From positions 62,001 through 126,000 of the forward strand of contig JALHQO010000009.1 of NCBI GenBank assembly GCA_022841905.1: DNA of 64,000 nt, written 5' to 3'. Every line of letters begins with the position of its first letter. Position 1 is the first letter of the stretch. This document shows positions 17,252 through 25,773 of this stretch, piece after piece. The DNA is from Hyphomonadaceae bacterium (lineage in GTDB: Bacteria; Pseudomonadota; Alphaproteobacteria; Caulobacterales; Aquidulcibacteraceae). Both the position numbers and the translations under genes were made by a program. The notes beneath the pieces are model-generated. The model was not told the DNA's origin. It made no database searches and saw only the letters and a list, made by a program, of their open reading frames with translations.

Positions 17252-18004
17252 TCAATCAATGAAGTGCCGGAGGTGCGGCCTGTCCTCGAGCTTCGCTACC
17301 AGAAACTCCCGCAGAGCTGCCTCACTCGCCTCGAACTCAGCAGCCGTCAACGCGCCCCTGAACAATTCGTAGCGCAGCCAGACACGATAGGTGTTCACAA
17401 CGTCGGTTTCGCAATACTCGGCGACTTCTTGAATTCGGCCATCGCGAACGAACTGCGCGACCTGCGAGCCCTCGATACCGTCGGGCTTTCCCGGAAGGTT
17501 CAATGTTCGACACAGCATGTCGAGGCTCACCTTCCCGCGCCCGTCGAAAGACGAGAGCACGTCGCAAAGGTCAACGGCGTCCTCGGTGTAGCGATTGAAA
17601 TAAGATCGTGTCGCGAGTCCAGGCGCCGGCACACAGTGCAGCATCGCACGGTAGCGCAGCACTGGTAGGTCGAACCCCTGCCCGTTGAACGTGACCAGCT
17701 TGGGCCGCAGCGACGCGATGCGCTCGACGAACGCGGTGATGAGCTCTCGCTCCGCTCGCTCGCCCATGTGCGGTGCGCCTAGGGCGCGCACCGACCATCC
17801 CGCCTCTTCCTTCTCCGCTATCAACGCACCGATGCACGCAATCTGATGGAGCGGAAGCTTGGGAAACTTGGGTTTCTCGCCCTCCGCTGGTTCTTCAACT
17901 TCGCCATTCGGCGCGCCCGCGATCCGAGCTGCGGCAGCGGCGTCCGGGATCGTTTCAAGGTCCCACACTATGACATGCTGGCCTGTTGTGGTTGCGCCGG
18001 GCAT
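17252..18004 (-). CDS. Predicted 3'-5' exonuclease, PolB-type
   Basis: DnaQ-like exonuclease of the PolB-related family (DNA_pol_B_exo2). The acidic residues fall in the expected blocks: Exo I VWDLET (Asp15, Glu17), Exo II FNGQGFDLPVL, and Exo III YCETDVVNTYRVW. The ATG at 18004 is preferred over the track's GTG at 18013 because AGGGAG lies eight bases before the ATG; this gives 250 residues. It is a lone gene on the minus strand. A role in DNA repair or RNA/DNA end trimming is the family expectation only. Confidence 0.85.
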   Translation of the reverse strand: MPGATTTGQHVIVWDLETIPDAAAAARIAGAPNGEVEEPAEGEKPKFPKLPLHQIACIGALIAEKEEAGWSVRALGAPHMGERAERELITAFVERIASLRPKLVTFNGQGFDLPVLRYRAMLHCVPAPGLATRSYFNRYTEDAVDLCDVLSSFDGRGKVSLDMLCRTLNLPGKPDGIEGSQVAQFVRDGRIQEVAEYCETDVVNTYRVWLRYELFRGALTAAEFEASEAALREFLVAKLEDRPHLRHFID

Positions 18005-18191
18005 TGGCCCCACTCCCTGCGATTGGCTCTCTGGAGAGTCACGTTCGATATTCCCGCATCAGTAAGCATTTGTTAACCATCGCGCCATCAGATCGGATTC
18101 GAAACAATGATCCGGGTGCCCACATGAGTAACGAGACGGGTTGGCTCCAGATTTACACCGAGGGGCATCGTTAGCCGGCACCGCACGTTGC

Positions 18192-18488
18192 TCACCGAGC
18201 CGGCAACGACTCGAACCAAGCGCGCAGACCGTCTGCCGAAATGAGCGTTCGATTGCCCAGCTTCACCACCTTGAATGCGCCCGCTTTCATCGCCTGATAG
18301 AGCGTTGTCTTGCCAACGCCCAAGGATGGCGGCGGCGGTGCGACCTCAACGGTCTTCTCCTCCACATGAGGCGCGCTGGCGATCTCCTCGAAAACTCCGA
18401 TCGCGGCGCGCAGGTGTTGGCACAGCAGAAAGACTCGCTGGTCGCGATGTTTCATCTGCGCGTGCTGAAAATCGCCCAATCCTCGCAT
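18192..18488 (-). CDS. Excisionase/AlpA-like helix-turn-helix protein
   Basis: 98 residues. The C-terminal half (about 52-96) is a MerR-like small winged helix typical of excisionase-family DNA-binding proteins: LGVGKTTLYQAMKAGAFKVVKLGNR...ADGLRAWFESL. The N-terminal 45 residues are helical and unlike known Xis proteins. Such genes mark mobile elements or act as small regulators, but no integrase is adjacent here. ATG start at 18488. Confidence 0.7.
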   Translation of the reverse strand: MRGLGDFQHAQMKHRDQRVFLLCQHLRAAIGVFEEIASAPHVEEKTVEVAPPPPSLGVGKTTLYQAMKAGAFKVVKLGNRTLISADGLRAWFESLPAR

Positions 18489-18684
18489 GTCACGATCTCC
18501 GTTGCTGGCGAGCGATAACGCCCCGTGCCAATCAACATCAAATATGCGCGGAACGGTTCGTCTCCATCGCGGGTCGATAATCGGTAGTTATCGGCGCATC
18601 ACCGATGTCGCTTTATCCCACGAACAGACGTCCCCGCCGCTACTTCTCCAAAGCAGACACTACGGCAGTCGACTAGGATCCAAT

Positions 18685-19578
18685 TTATCCAGGAGCGCAG
18701 ACAGCGCGAATGCAGGCTCGAAGCCACCGATGAACGGGGTCAGCATCCAGTCTCGGATGCCATACAAGCGAAACCGTGAATCCGGTGGCGCTCACAGGCA
18801 GCGCAAAACTGTAGGTGCCGTCACGTAGCGAGGCCGTGTGTAATTCAGGCACGGTCGCGATCAAGTCTGAATGTCTCGCTACCGCTAGTGCAGTCGCAAA
18901 TCCCCCTACCGAACACGCGACATGCCGCTTGAAGTGTTCGGGCAGCAACTTTCCTTCCATCGAGTCTTCGTCAAGGCCACTGCGCGAGACGATGACGTGA
19001 CGCGCCTCGGCGTAGTGTTTAGCGCTAATCTTCTTTCGCGCTAGCGGATGAGTCGCACCAATGACGCCGATTAGACGATCCCGAAAGAGCGCTTGAGTGC
19101 GTAGTTCAGGGCCCATCGTTGGCTCCACCACAGCGGTCTCAAGATCAATACGTCCCTCGCGAAGCGGTGCGCTGTCTTTGTCCGGCTTTTGTAGAAAGTT
19201 CAGGCGAATACCAGGCGCGTCTGCACCAAGGCGCCCCAACAAGCGTGGCCCGAAGTTTTCTACGAAGCCGTCGCTGGCTCGCATCGTAAACGTACGCTCC
19301 ACTGCTGCGAGTTTCAAAACCTTCGACGGCCGCAAGAGCGTTTGCCCCTCGTCGACCAACGATCCGACACGTTCCTGAAGCTCAAGAGCGCGCGGTGTCG
19401 GGACAAGCCCACGCCCTGCCCGCACCAGGAGCGGATCGCCCGTCGCTTCGCGCAGTCGCGCCAGGGTGCGGCTCATAGCCGAAGGGCTAAGCCGCAAACG
19501 GTCTGCCGCGCCCGCCACGCTGCCCTCTTCGAGGAGCACGTCTAGCGCCACGAGCAAATTCAGGTCAGGGGTCGCCAT
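18685..19578 (-). CDS. LysR-family transcriptional regulator
   Basis: 297 residues with an N-terminal winged helix (LNLLVALDVLLEEGSVAGAADRLRLSPSAMSRTLARLR) and a C-terminal substrate-binding domain. It is divergent from the cupin-MFS-CPBP group with only about 110 bases between the starts, the classical layout for a LysR protein controlling its neighbours and itself. The inducer is unknown. Confidence 0.92.
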   Translation of the reverse strand: MATPDLNLLVALDVLLEEGSVAGAADRLRLSPSAMSRTLARLREATGDPLLVRAGRGLVPTPRALELQERVGSLVDEGQTLLRPSKVLKLAAVERTFTMRASDGFVENFGPRLLGRLGADAPGIRLNFLQKPDKDSAPLREGRIDLETAVVEPTMGPELRTQALFRDRLIGVIGATHPLARKKISAKHYAEARHVIVSRSGLDEDSMEGKLLPEHFKRHVACSVGGFATALAVARHSDLIATVPELHTASLRDGTYSFALPVSATGFTVSLVWHPRLDADPVHRWLRACIRAVCAPG

Positions 19579-19691
19579 GGCCCTTCCTACGATGATATGG
19601 CGTCAAACGCACGAATAATGTGCAATCAATGCGTCTTCCGCCTCATCTTGAGGGCCCTCATCCTCCTCACCACCCGCAGAGGAGACCCGAG

Positions 19692-20237
19692 ATGTCATCA
19701 AACACGCTGGAAACGACTATGGCGCGCATGAGCGCCATCTGGGGGCCGCTGACATCCGAACTTGTCACCGCCGCTCGCGCTCTGATCGAAGCATTGGCGC
19801 AAGCCTCCCCCGAAGAGCCATGGCTAACTGAGCTGCACCGAGACCAACCGGCGAGCCGTGAACTCTATCGCGACGCGGAAAGCGGCTTCGTGCTGCTCGC
19901 GCACTTCGAAAACGCAGCGCTTTATCGCCCGCCGCACGATCACGGCCGAAGCTGGGTGATCTACGCCGTCCAACAGGGCGAAAGCGAGATGGGCACGTAT
20001 GCACGTGTCGAAGACGAAGCTGGCAAGACAAGGCTGGTCAAGCGCAATGCGACGCTGGTGAGACCCGGCCAAGCTCAGGTGTACTTGCCCGGCGACATCC
20101 ACGACACGCTTTGCGTGTCAGGTCCGGCGCTTCTCTTTCGTTTCACGGAGCGTGACCTGAAGAAAGAAGACGCTGTCGATAAGAAGGTGACCCGATATGT
20201 GCAGCGCGACGGCATTTGGGTTCCAAGCACGCCATGA
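19692..20237 (+). CDS. Cupin-fold metal-binding protein (dioxygenase-like)
   Basis: 181 residues from the ATG at 19692, which has GGAG seven bases upstream; the track start at 19620 is too early. The cupin motifs are visible: PPHDHGRSW (two His) followed by a Glu, and PGDIHDT later with the third His, as in cysteine dioxygenase-like and small-molecule dioxygenase cupins. It overlaps the MFS gene by ATGA and lies under likely LysR control. Substrate unknown; the exporter suggests detoxification of a small organic compound. Confidence 0.7.
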   Translation: MSSNTLETTMARMSAIWGPLTSELVTAARALIEALAQASPEEPWLTELHRDQPASRELYRDAESGFVLLAHFENAALYRPPHDHGRSWVIYAVQQGESEMGTYARVEDEAGKTRLVKRNATLVRPGQAQVYLPGDIHDTLCVSGPALLFRFTERDLKKEDAVDKKVTRYVQRDGIWVPSTP

Positions 20238-21604
20238 CCGCGCGGAGCGAGCGCAGCGGCGGCAGCGACCGCGCTACAACATCTTTTGATCCGCGGCGCG
20301 CTGTCGCGATTGGCGCCGTTTTGTCCGCGATGGCGCTCGTTGTCATCGACGCTGGGGGTTTAAACCTAAGCCTGCCGTCTATCGCCTCGTCCTTGAGCAC
20401 AGATCCTTCGACGGCCATTCTCGTCGTAACCACCTATCAGCTCGCAGTTGTCATGGCCCTCTTGCCCAGCGCAGCGTTGGGCGAGCAGTTTGGCTTGCGG
20501 CGCGTTTTCGCGGCGGGCGTTATCGCGTTCACCGCTGCAGCCTTGATGGCCGCGGCATCGGCGTCGTTGCCTTGGCTTCTTCTTGCCCGCTTTGCTCAGG
20601 GGCTGGGCGCGAGCGCGATCCTAGCACTGGGCGTCGCATTGCTCAGATCAACGGTTTCCGACCGCTCGCTCGGCGCAGCCATCGGCTGGAACGCGATGAC
20701 TGTTGCGCTTGCAGCTGCCGCTGGTCCCGCCATAGGCGCGCTCGTTCTGGGAAACTTAAATTGGAACTGGCTCTTCGTGTTCGAAGTGCCGCTGGGCCTA
20801 TTGGTTCTTATCGCCGCACGCGCCTTGCCGCGAGTCGCGCCCAACAGTCAGCGTTTGGATTTTGCCAGCATAGCTCTCAACTTCGCAGCATTCGGACTGC
20901 TGATTTTCGGGATCAACTTAGCCGCACTCCGTCCAACAACGGCTGTATGCGTGATCCTAGCCAGCGCCTTAGTCTTCGCGACTCTTGTCGCTCGTGAAGC
21001 CAATCATGCTCGGCCGCTGTTGCCGCTAGACCTTTTGCGCGGCGCCTCGTTTCGCAACTCAATCCTGGCGTCGGTGCTTTGCTTTATCGGCCAGACGGCT
21101 GGGTTGATAGCCCTGCCCTTTTACCTCCAAGAGGGCCTAGGTCTGTCGCCTCTGGTTGCTGGCCTGTACATGACCGTGTGGCCGCTCAGCGTCGCAGGCA
21201 CAGCACTCTTTGCTGGACGCTTCCCACGCTGGGCAAGCACCAGCGCCCTTTGCGCATTGGGTGGAGCATTGCTTGCTCTGGGGATGTTCGGAGTAGCGTG
21301 TTGGCCATCGAGCAGTCCCGGCCTTCTCGTACCTTTCACGATGACATCGGGGATCGGCTTCGGCCTCTTTCAGATCGCCAACAACCGCAACATGTTTCTC
21401 GCAGCGCCGATAGCCCGCAGCGGCGCTGCCGGCGGAATGCAGGGGACCGCTCGTTTGCTCGGACAGGCAGGCGGCGCCGCCCTTGTCGCGCAGCTCTTCG
21501 TTTTCGTTCCGATGGATGCAGCGCCCAATCTCGCGATGGGGGTGGCAGCCGTGTTCGCCTTGTCGGCGAGCGTCGTCAGCGTGTTTCGACCGAACACGCG
21601 ATGA
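20234..21604 (+). CDS. MFS drug-efflux-type transporter (DHA2, 14 TM)
   Basis: 456-residue polytopic membrane protein with about fourteen hydrophobic helices. MFS signatures include LGEQFGLRRVF between helices 2 and 3 and GAAIGWNAMTVALAAAAGPAIGALV (motif C, an exporter mark). The ATG at 20234 overlaps the cupin stop. Proton-driven export of an organic compound is expected; the substrate is unknown. Confidence 0.88.
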   Translation: MTARSERSGGSDRATTSFDPRRAVAIGAVLSAMALVVIDAGGLNLSLPSIASSLSTDPSTAILVVTTYQLAVVMALLPSAALGEQFGLRRVFAAGVIAFTAAALMAAASASLPWLLLARFAQGLGASAILALGVALLRSTVSDRSLGAAIGWNAMTVALAAAAGPAIGALVLGNLNWNWLFVFEVPLGLLVLIAARALPRVAPNSQRLDFASIALNFAAFGLLIFGINLAALRPTTAVCVILASALVFATLVAREANHARPLLPLDLLRGASFRNSILASVLCFIGQTAGLIALPFYLQEGLGLSPLVAGLYMTVWPLSVAGTALFAGRFPRWASTSALCALGGALLALGMFGVACWPSSSPGLLVPFTMTSGIGFGLFQIANNRNMFLAAPIARSGAAGGMQGTARLLGQAGGAALVAQLFVFVPMDAAPNLAMGVAAVFALSASVVSVFRPNTR

Positions 21605-21643
21605 ATGCCCACTTCCAATAAACGCTTCTCAGGAAAACAGGCC

Positions 21644-22507
21644 ATGCCGACTTTGACGGGAATATTCCTCAACAGCAAAAAGCGGCTCCACAATGGGTGG
21701 TGGATCGTTATTTTCTTCGCGTTGCTAGCCACGCTTCTACTGCCGGCGCTGCTGGTATCGATTCAAATGCATCATGAGCTTTCGGTGTGGGAACAGGCTG
21801 GCATCATCTTGATCGCTACGCTGATCGTTCAATTCTTGCGAAAGAGATCGATTTCCGAAGTCACCGGTGAGCCCAACGCCCTCGCGCTAAGGGATCTGGG
21901 AGTGGGCATCGCATTTGGTTTCTTGCTGATGGCTGCACCCGCCGCAATGCTGTGGTGTGGAGGCTTCGTCCACTTCTCACTCACGCCGTTACAGACGGAA
22001 CGCATCTTGGCCGCCGTGGTACTGATGGCCGCTGTAGCGATCGCCGAAGAACTGCTCTTTCGCGGCGTGATATTTCAGAGGTTGGTCGCTGCTGTGGGTG
22101 AATGGCCGGCACAGATCGTCATCGGGCTACTCTTTGTGCTAACCCACCTCGGAAATCCGGGAATGGATGGCGCTACCAAGGCGTGGGCAGGCGCAAACAT
22201 CTTTCTCGCATCCATTCTTTTTGGGAAGGCATTCTTGCGCTCAAAGGGTTTGGCGCTCCCCATCGGCTTGCACTTCATGGCGAACGTCACTCAGGGCGTC
22301 GTGCTCGGCTTCGGTGTCAGCGGCAATGACACAGCGAGTTTGCTCTCCCCGCAGTTCACGATTGAAGCGCCCTGGCTCACTGGGGGAGCGTTTGGCTTAG
22401 AGGCTAGTCTGCCCGGCCTGATCACCCTGTCACTGATGCTCGCGTACTTCGTTTTCAGCACGGACCCAAGACAAGGTAGCGGCTGGTCAATTGAGAACAA
22501 GAACTGA
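21644..22507 (+). CDS. CPBP-family intramembrane metalloprotease
   Basis: 287 residues with about eight membrane segments. The three CPBP/Abi motifs are present: AEELLFRG, the short H..N segment THLGNPG, and GLHFMANV. These residues form the membrane-embedded active site of the CAAX-protease and bacteriocin-processing family. The ATG at 21644 is chosen because AGGAAA lies seven bases upstream and the mature-looking N-terminus FLNSKKRLHNGWW follows; the track's 21605 ATG abuts the MFS stop and is an alternative. Role unknown. Confidence 0.82.
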   Translation: MPTLTGIFLNSKKRLHNGWWIVIFFALLATLLLPALLVSIQMHHELSVWEQAGIILIATLIVQFLRKRSISEVTGEPNALALRDLGVGIAFGFLLMAAPAAMLWCGGFVHFSLTPLQTERILAAVVLMAAVAIAEELLFRGVIFQRLVAAVGEWPAQIVIGLLFVLTHLGNPGMDGATKAWAGANIFLASILFGKAFLRSKGLALPIGLHFMANVTQGVVLGFGVSGNDTASLLSPQFTIEAPWLTGGAFGLEASLPGLITLSLMLAYFVFSTDPRQGSGWSIENKN

Positions 22508-22768
22508 CCAATCGTTTCATCCCAACAACGGCCCTTCCAGCTTTGTCGTCGCAAAGCGGACTTTGGCGCGACGTGGGCACGCTGCTTAACTGCCCGCTCT
22601 TGCCTCCCTCTCAGGCGCTCCAACCTCGGTCTTAGCGCCCTACGCTCCTCGTCCGTGCTGAAGCAGACCATGACTTCGGCGTCCCAGCGCTGGACCCATC
22701 TCGTTCGACAGCGGGACAACCTTCCTGTACGCAAGTGCAGCTGGTCGATGCGATTGTAGGGCTGCGAG

Positions 22769-25138
22769 ATGGGACGGGGTAAGCACGCCGGCATTCGGAA
22801 CATTGTCTACCTAATGCTCGAAAACAGGTCGCTCGATAACGTGCTTGGCTGGCTGTACGAGCACGACAAGCCCGCTCAAGTGCTGCCGCCTGGCTCTTCG
22901 CCAGATTTTGACGGCCTAAACCCGGACCTCTTTCAACGAGACGCTAAAGGCAAGGAGCACCGTGTCATTCGCGGCACGGGCGGCCGCCACGCCGTCCCTC
23001 GCTACGACCCGCATGAAACATACGAACACGTCAACTATCAGCTCTTCGGCGCCGAGGGCACGCCGCCCGGCGACACCCCACCCAAAATGGACGGCTTCTA
23101 TCGCGACTACGCCAAGTGGTACCGAAACAACGACGAAATCATGATGAGCTACACACCGGAAGAGCTTCCGGTGTTGAACACCCTCGCCCGACGCTTCGCA
23201 GTTTCCGATCAGTACTTCTCGTCCGTTCCGACGCAGACCAACTGTAACCGCGCTTTCGCAGCCGCCGGTAATTCTCTCGGCCTCGACAAGAAGGGCGAAC
23301 TAAAGGGCTGGGTCAACAACCGCCATTCGAGTTGGCTGGCGCGCCCAGGCGGCGTTCAGTTCAGCGAGCGCACGATGTGGAATGTGCTCGACGAGCAAGG
23401 GCAAGGCTCACCGAGCGATTGGATGATCTTTCACAGCAAAGGCAATTGGCTGGAGAATGCGCTCGGCGCCGAAGGCTACCCCTACACGCGGCGCATCATG
23501 GAGAAACTGCAGGACCGCCGCTTCGACGGAAACTTTGCACCAGTCGCCGCACTGTTCGACATGATCGCGAACGGCACGCTGCCGCGATTCAGTTTCATCG
23601 AGCCATCATGGACGCTGCCCTTCGGCCCTGGCCTCGGTCCCAATGGCACGGACTATCACCCGCCAGGCGACATCCGTAAGGGCGAGCGCTTTCTCCAACA
23701 TTTGTACGACGCGCTTTCGGGCGATCCCGAAATCTGGAACTCGCTGCTCTTCATCATCAACTTCGATGAGCACGGCGGCACATATGATCACGTTGCACCG
23801 CCCAGTGGCGCCAAGCCACCGTGGCACGAAAACGCGGACACGCCGAAGCCCGCACTTTGCGAGCAGGACTTTGGCTTTGACCGCTTCGGCGTACGCGTGC
23901 CGCTCATTCTTGTCTCCCCGTTCGTGCGCGAAAGCACAGTCTTCCGCTCCGACACCGACACGCCGTTCGATCACACTTCTGTCCTCGCGACGGTGCTGCA
24001 CTTGATGGGGGTAGACGAGCGTCATTGGCGTCTCGGCGCCCGCGTGGCCAACGCGCCGCGCTTCGACAACGTGCTCAGCGAGCGAGCGCGGGACGACATC
24101 CCCTCTCTCACAGGTGGCGCGATGCAAAAGCAGAGCATGAGCGAGCGTCTCTATCGGGCGCTGGAAAGCGACTATCCGGACCACCGCGCCGACATGCGAC
24201 CGGTGCACGCGGTTGGCATCGGCGCTACGGGCTATTTTGTCCCCTCGAACGCGGCGCGCAACTTCACCCACGCCGAACAGTTTCAGGGCGGGCAAGTCCC
24301 GGTGACGCTGCGCTTCTCCAATGGCTCCGGATCGCCAGTGGAGCATGACAGCGCCCTCGATGTGCGCGGCATGGCGGTCAAGTTTCATCTCAAGGATGGC
24401 GGCGAATCCGACCTCATCGCAATCACGCTGCCGATCTTCTTTGCGCAGAACCCGGAAGAATTTCTCCAATTCGCCGCAGCAGGCGTGCCGGTCCCCGACA
24501 AACCGGAGAACTGGCTGCAGCGTTTTTGGGATATGCTGCAGCTACGCACGCCCGCGCGTCCGCCGGACCTGCCAGAGGACGGGACAGCCGGCGTCATTCG
24601 CTATGCCAACACGCACATGGCCGCGCGGCCGGGCACAGTGGCGGCGACCATGTTGGTCACGCCAGCCAGTTACGGGCGCGCCGCTTATCACGCGCTGCAC
24701 ACCTTCAAGCTCATCGCAGCAGATGGCGGGGTTACGTTCGGCCGTTTCGATTGGGAGCCGGTAGCCGGCGTCGAGCCCTTCCTCGAGAAGGGCGTGCACA
24801 ATCAATTCCTGCACCAGGAGCTTCGCGAACGCATCAAGCGTGGGCCGATCCGCTTCGTGTTGCGCATGAACATCGCCGGCCAAGGCGATGATCTCGGCGA
24901 CCCCACTAAGGTTTGGGACACGACACGCGTGCGTGTGGTGCTTGGCGAATTGTGGATCACGGGGCTTGCTGACGACAATGGCGCCGGGTGCGAGCGGCTC
25001 AGCTTCAATCCGACGCGATTGGCGCCCGGCATCGAATGTTCAGACGACCCGGTGCTCGCAGCGCGCCGCGGGGCCTACGAATATTCGTGCCGGCTCCGCG
25101 GCGGCAGCGGCTGTCCAGTGGGAGGTGACACGTGGTGA
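22769..25138 (+). CDS. Phosphoesterase (phospholipase C family) fused to mini-catalase
   Basis: Single 789-residue frame with two enzyme modules. Residues about 9-430 are a PF04185-type phosphoesterase: IRNIVYLMLENRSLDNVLG at the start (Glu18, Asn19) and NFDEHGGTYDHVAPP with Asp333-Glu334-His335. Residues about 452-789 are a catalase fold: distal His480 in VHAVGIGATGYF, DVRGMAVKFH, and the proximal heme ligand pattern Arg766-x3-Tyr770 near the end. The distal Asn pair of true catalases (GNN) is replaced by AIT, so peroxidase, fatty-acid hydroperoxide or allene-oxide-synthase-like chemistry is more likely than H2O2 dismutation. No signal peptide is visible. A seven-base overlap joins the next gene. 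Confidence 0.85.
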   Translation: MGRGKHAGIRNIVYLMLENRSLDNVLGWLYEHDKPAQVLPPGSSPDFDGLNPDLFQRDAKGKEHRVIRGTGGRHAVPRYDPHETYEHVNYQLFGAEGTPPGDTPPKMDGFYRDYAKWYRNNDEIMMSYTPEELPVLNTLARRFAVSDQYFSSVPTQTNCNRAFAAAGNSLGLDKKGELKGWVNNRHSSWLARPGGVQFSERTMWNVLDEQGQGSPSDWMIFHSKGNWLENALGAEGYPYTRRIMEKLQDRRFDGNFAPVAALFDMIANGTLPRFSFIEPSWTLPFGPGLGPNGTDYHPPGDIRKGERFLQHLYDALSGDPEIWNSLLFIINFDEHGGTYDHVAPPSGAKPPWHENADTPKPALCEQDFGFDRFGVRVPLILVSPFVRESTVFRSDTDTPFDHTSVLATVLHLMGVDERHWRLGARVANAPRFDNVLSERARDDIPSLTGGAMQKQSMSERLYRALESDYPDHRADMRPVHAVGIGATGYFVPSNAARNFTHAEQFQGGQVPVTLRFSNGSGSPVEHDSALDVRGMAVKFHLKDGGESDLIAITLPIFFAQNPEEFLQFAAAGVPVPDKPENWLQRFWDMLQLRTPARPPDLPEDGTAGVIRYANTHMAARPGTVAATMLVTPASYGRAAYHALHTFKLIAADGGVTFGRFDWEPVAGVEPFLEKGVHNQFLHQELRERIKRGPIRFVLRMNIAGQGDDLGDPTKVWDTTRVRVVLGELWITGLADDNGAGCERLSFNPTRLAPGIECSDDPVLAARRGAYEYSCRLRGGSGCPVGGDTW

Positions 25139-25773
25139 AGTTCTTCTCGAACATCTGGATGATGCTGCGCCACCTCTTCGAGCGCATCTTGATTGCGTTC
25201 TGGCGCCGCGTCGCACCGGTGAAGACGCCGCAACCCGGCTATTCCACGGCGCTTGCGGACAATCTGCAAATGCACATGAACCTGGTGATGCCGCTGGCCG
25301 ACCAGACGCCGGTCGGGCGCGCTCGGGCGGCGGCGGCGATCGCCGCCAATATCGACGAACTCTTCACCGGCCTCAGCAATGTCGGCACCGTGCATTTCGC
25401 GCGCTTCGATCTGATCGGCGGCAACCTTTGCATGTACTCGGTGTTCGACGGCGATTTCCGCGCTTACATTCGCGACTTTATCTGCGCATTCGGATCGGTG
25501 TTCGATTCACTCCTCGGCCTCGTAGCAGATCCTCCGCCCTCGCCGTCGGCGCAAAATCCCGAGGCGTTCATCGATTGGATCCATCGCCACGATTCTTTCC
25601 AAATTCCACGTGATCTCACGTCGCTGTTTCCGGAAGAGAAAAACATCAACAATCTGTCGCGCGATCTGGTGTTGCTGCTCGACGAAAACCCGAACGTGCA
25701 GCTTGGCCGCTTTAGCGGCTACCCGGGCGTATCGGTGGCGCAAATCCGCCACAGCTCGGGGCTGGGGTGGTGA
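25132..25773 (+). CDS. Hypothetical protein, DyP/ferredoxin-fold-like partner
   Basis: 213 residues from a GTG with GGAGG six bases upstream. A hydrophobic, basic N-terminus (WMMLRHLFERILIAFW) could touch the membrane. The middle reads GTVHFARFDLIGGNLCMYSVFDGDFRAYIRDF, a pattern like the ferredoxin-like repeats of DyP/Dabb proteins, but no heme-ligand motif (CP.G.H.RR) is present. It overlaps both the phosphoesterase-catalase gene and the DyP gene, so the three are surely co-translated. Function unknown; a non-catalytic partner or peroxide-handling subunit is an inference. Confidence 0.65.
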   Translation: MVKFFSNIWMMLRHLFERILIAFWRRVAPVKTPQPGYSTALADNLQMHMNLVMPLADQTPVGRARAAAAIAANIDELFTGLSNVGTVHFARFDLIGGNLCMYSVFDGDFRAYIRDFICAFGSVFDSLLGLVADPPPSPSAQNPEAFIDWIHRHDSFQIPRDLTSLFPEEKNINNLSRDLVLLLDENPNVQLGRFSGYPGVSVAQIRHSSGLGW

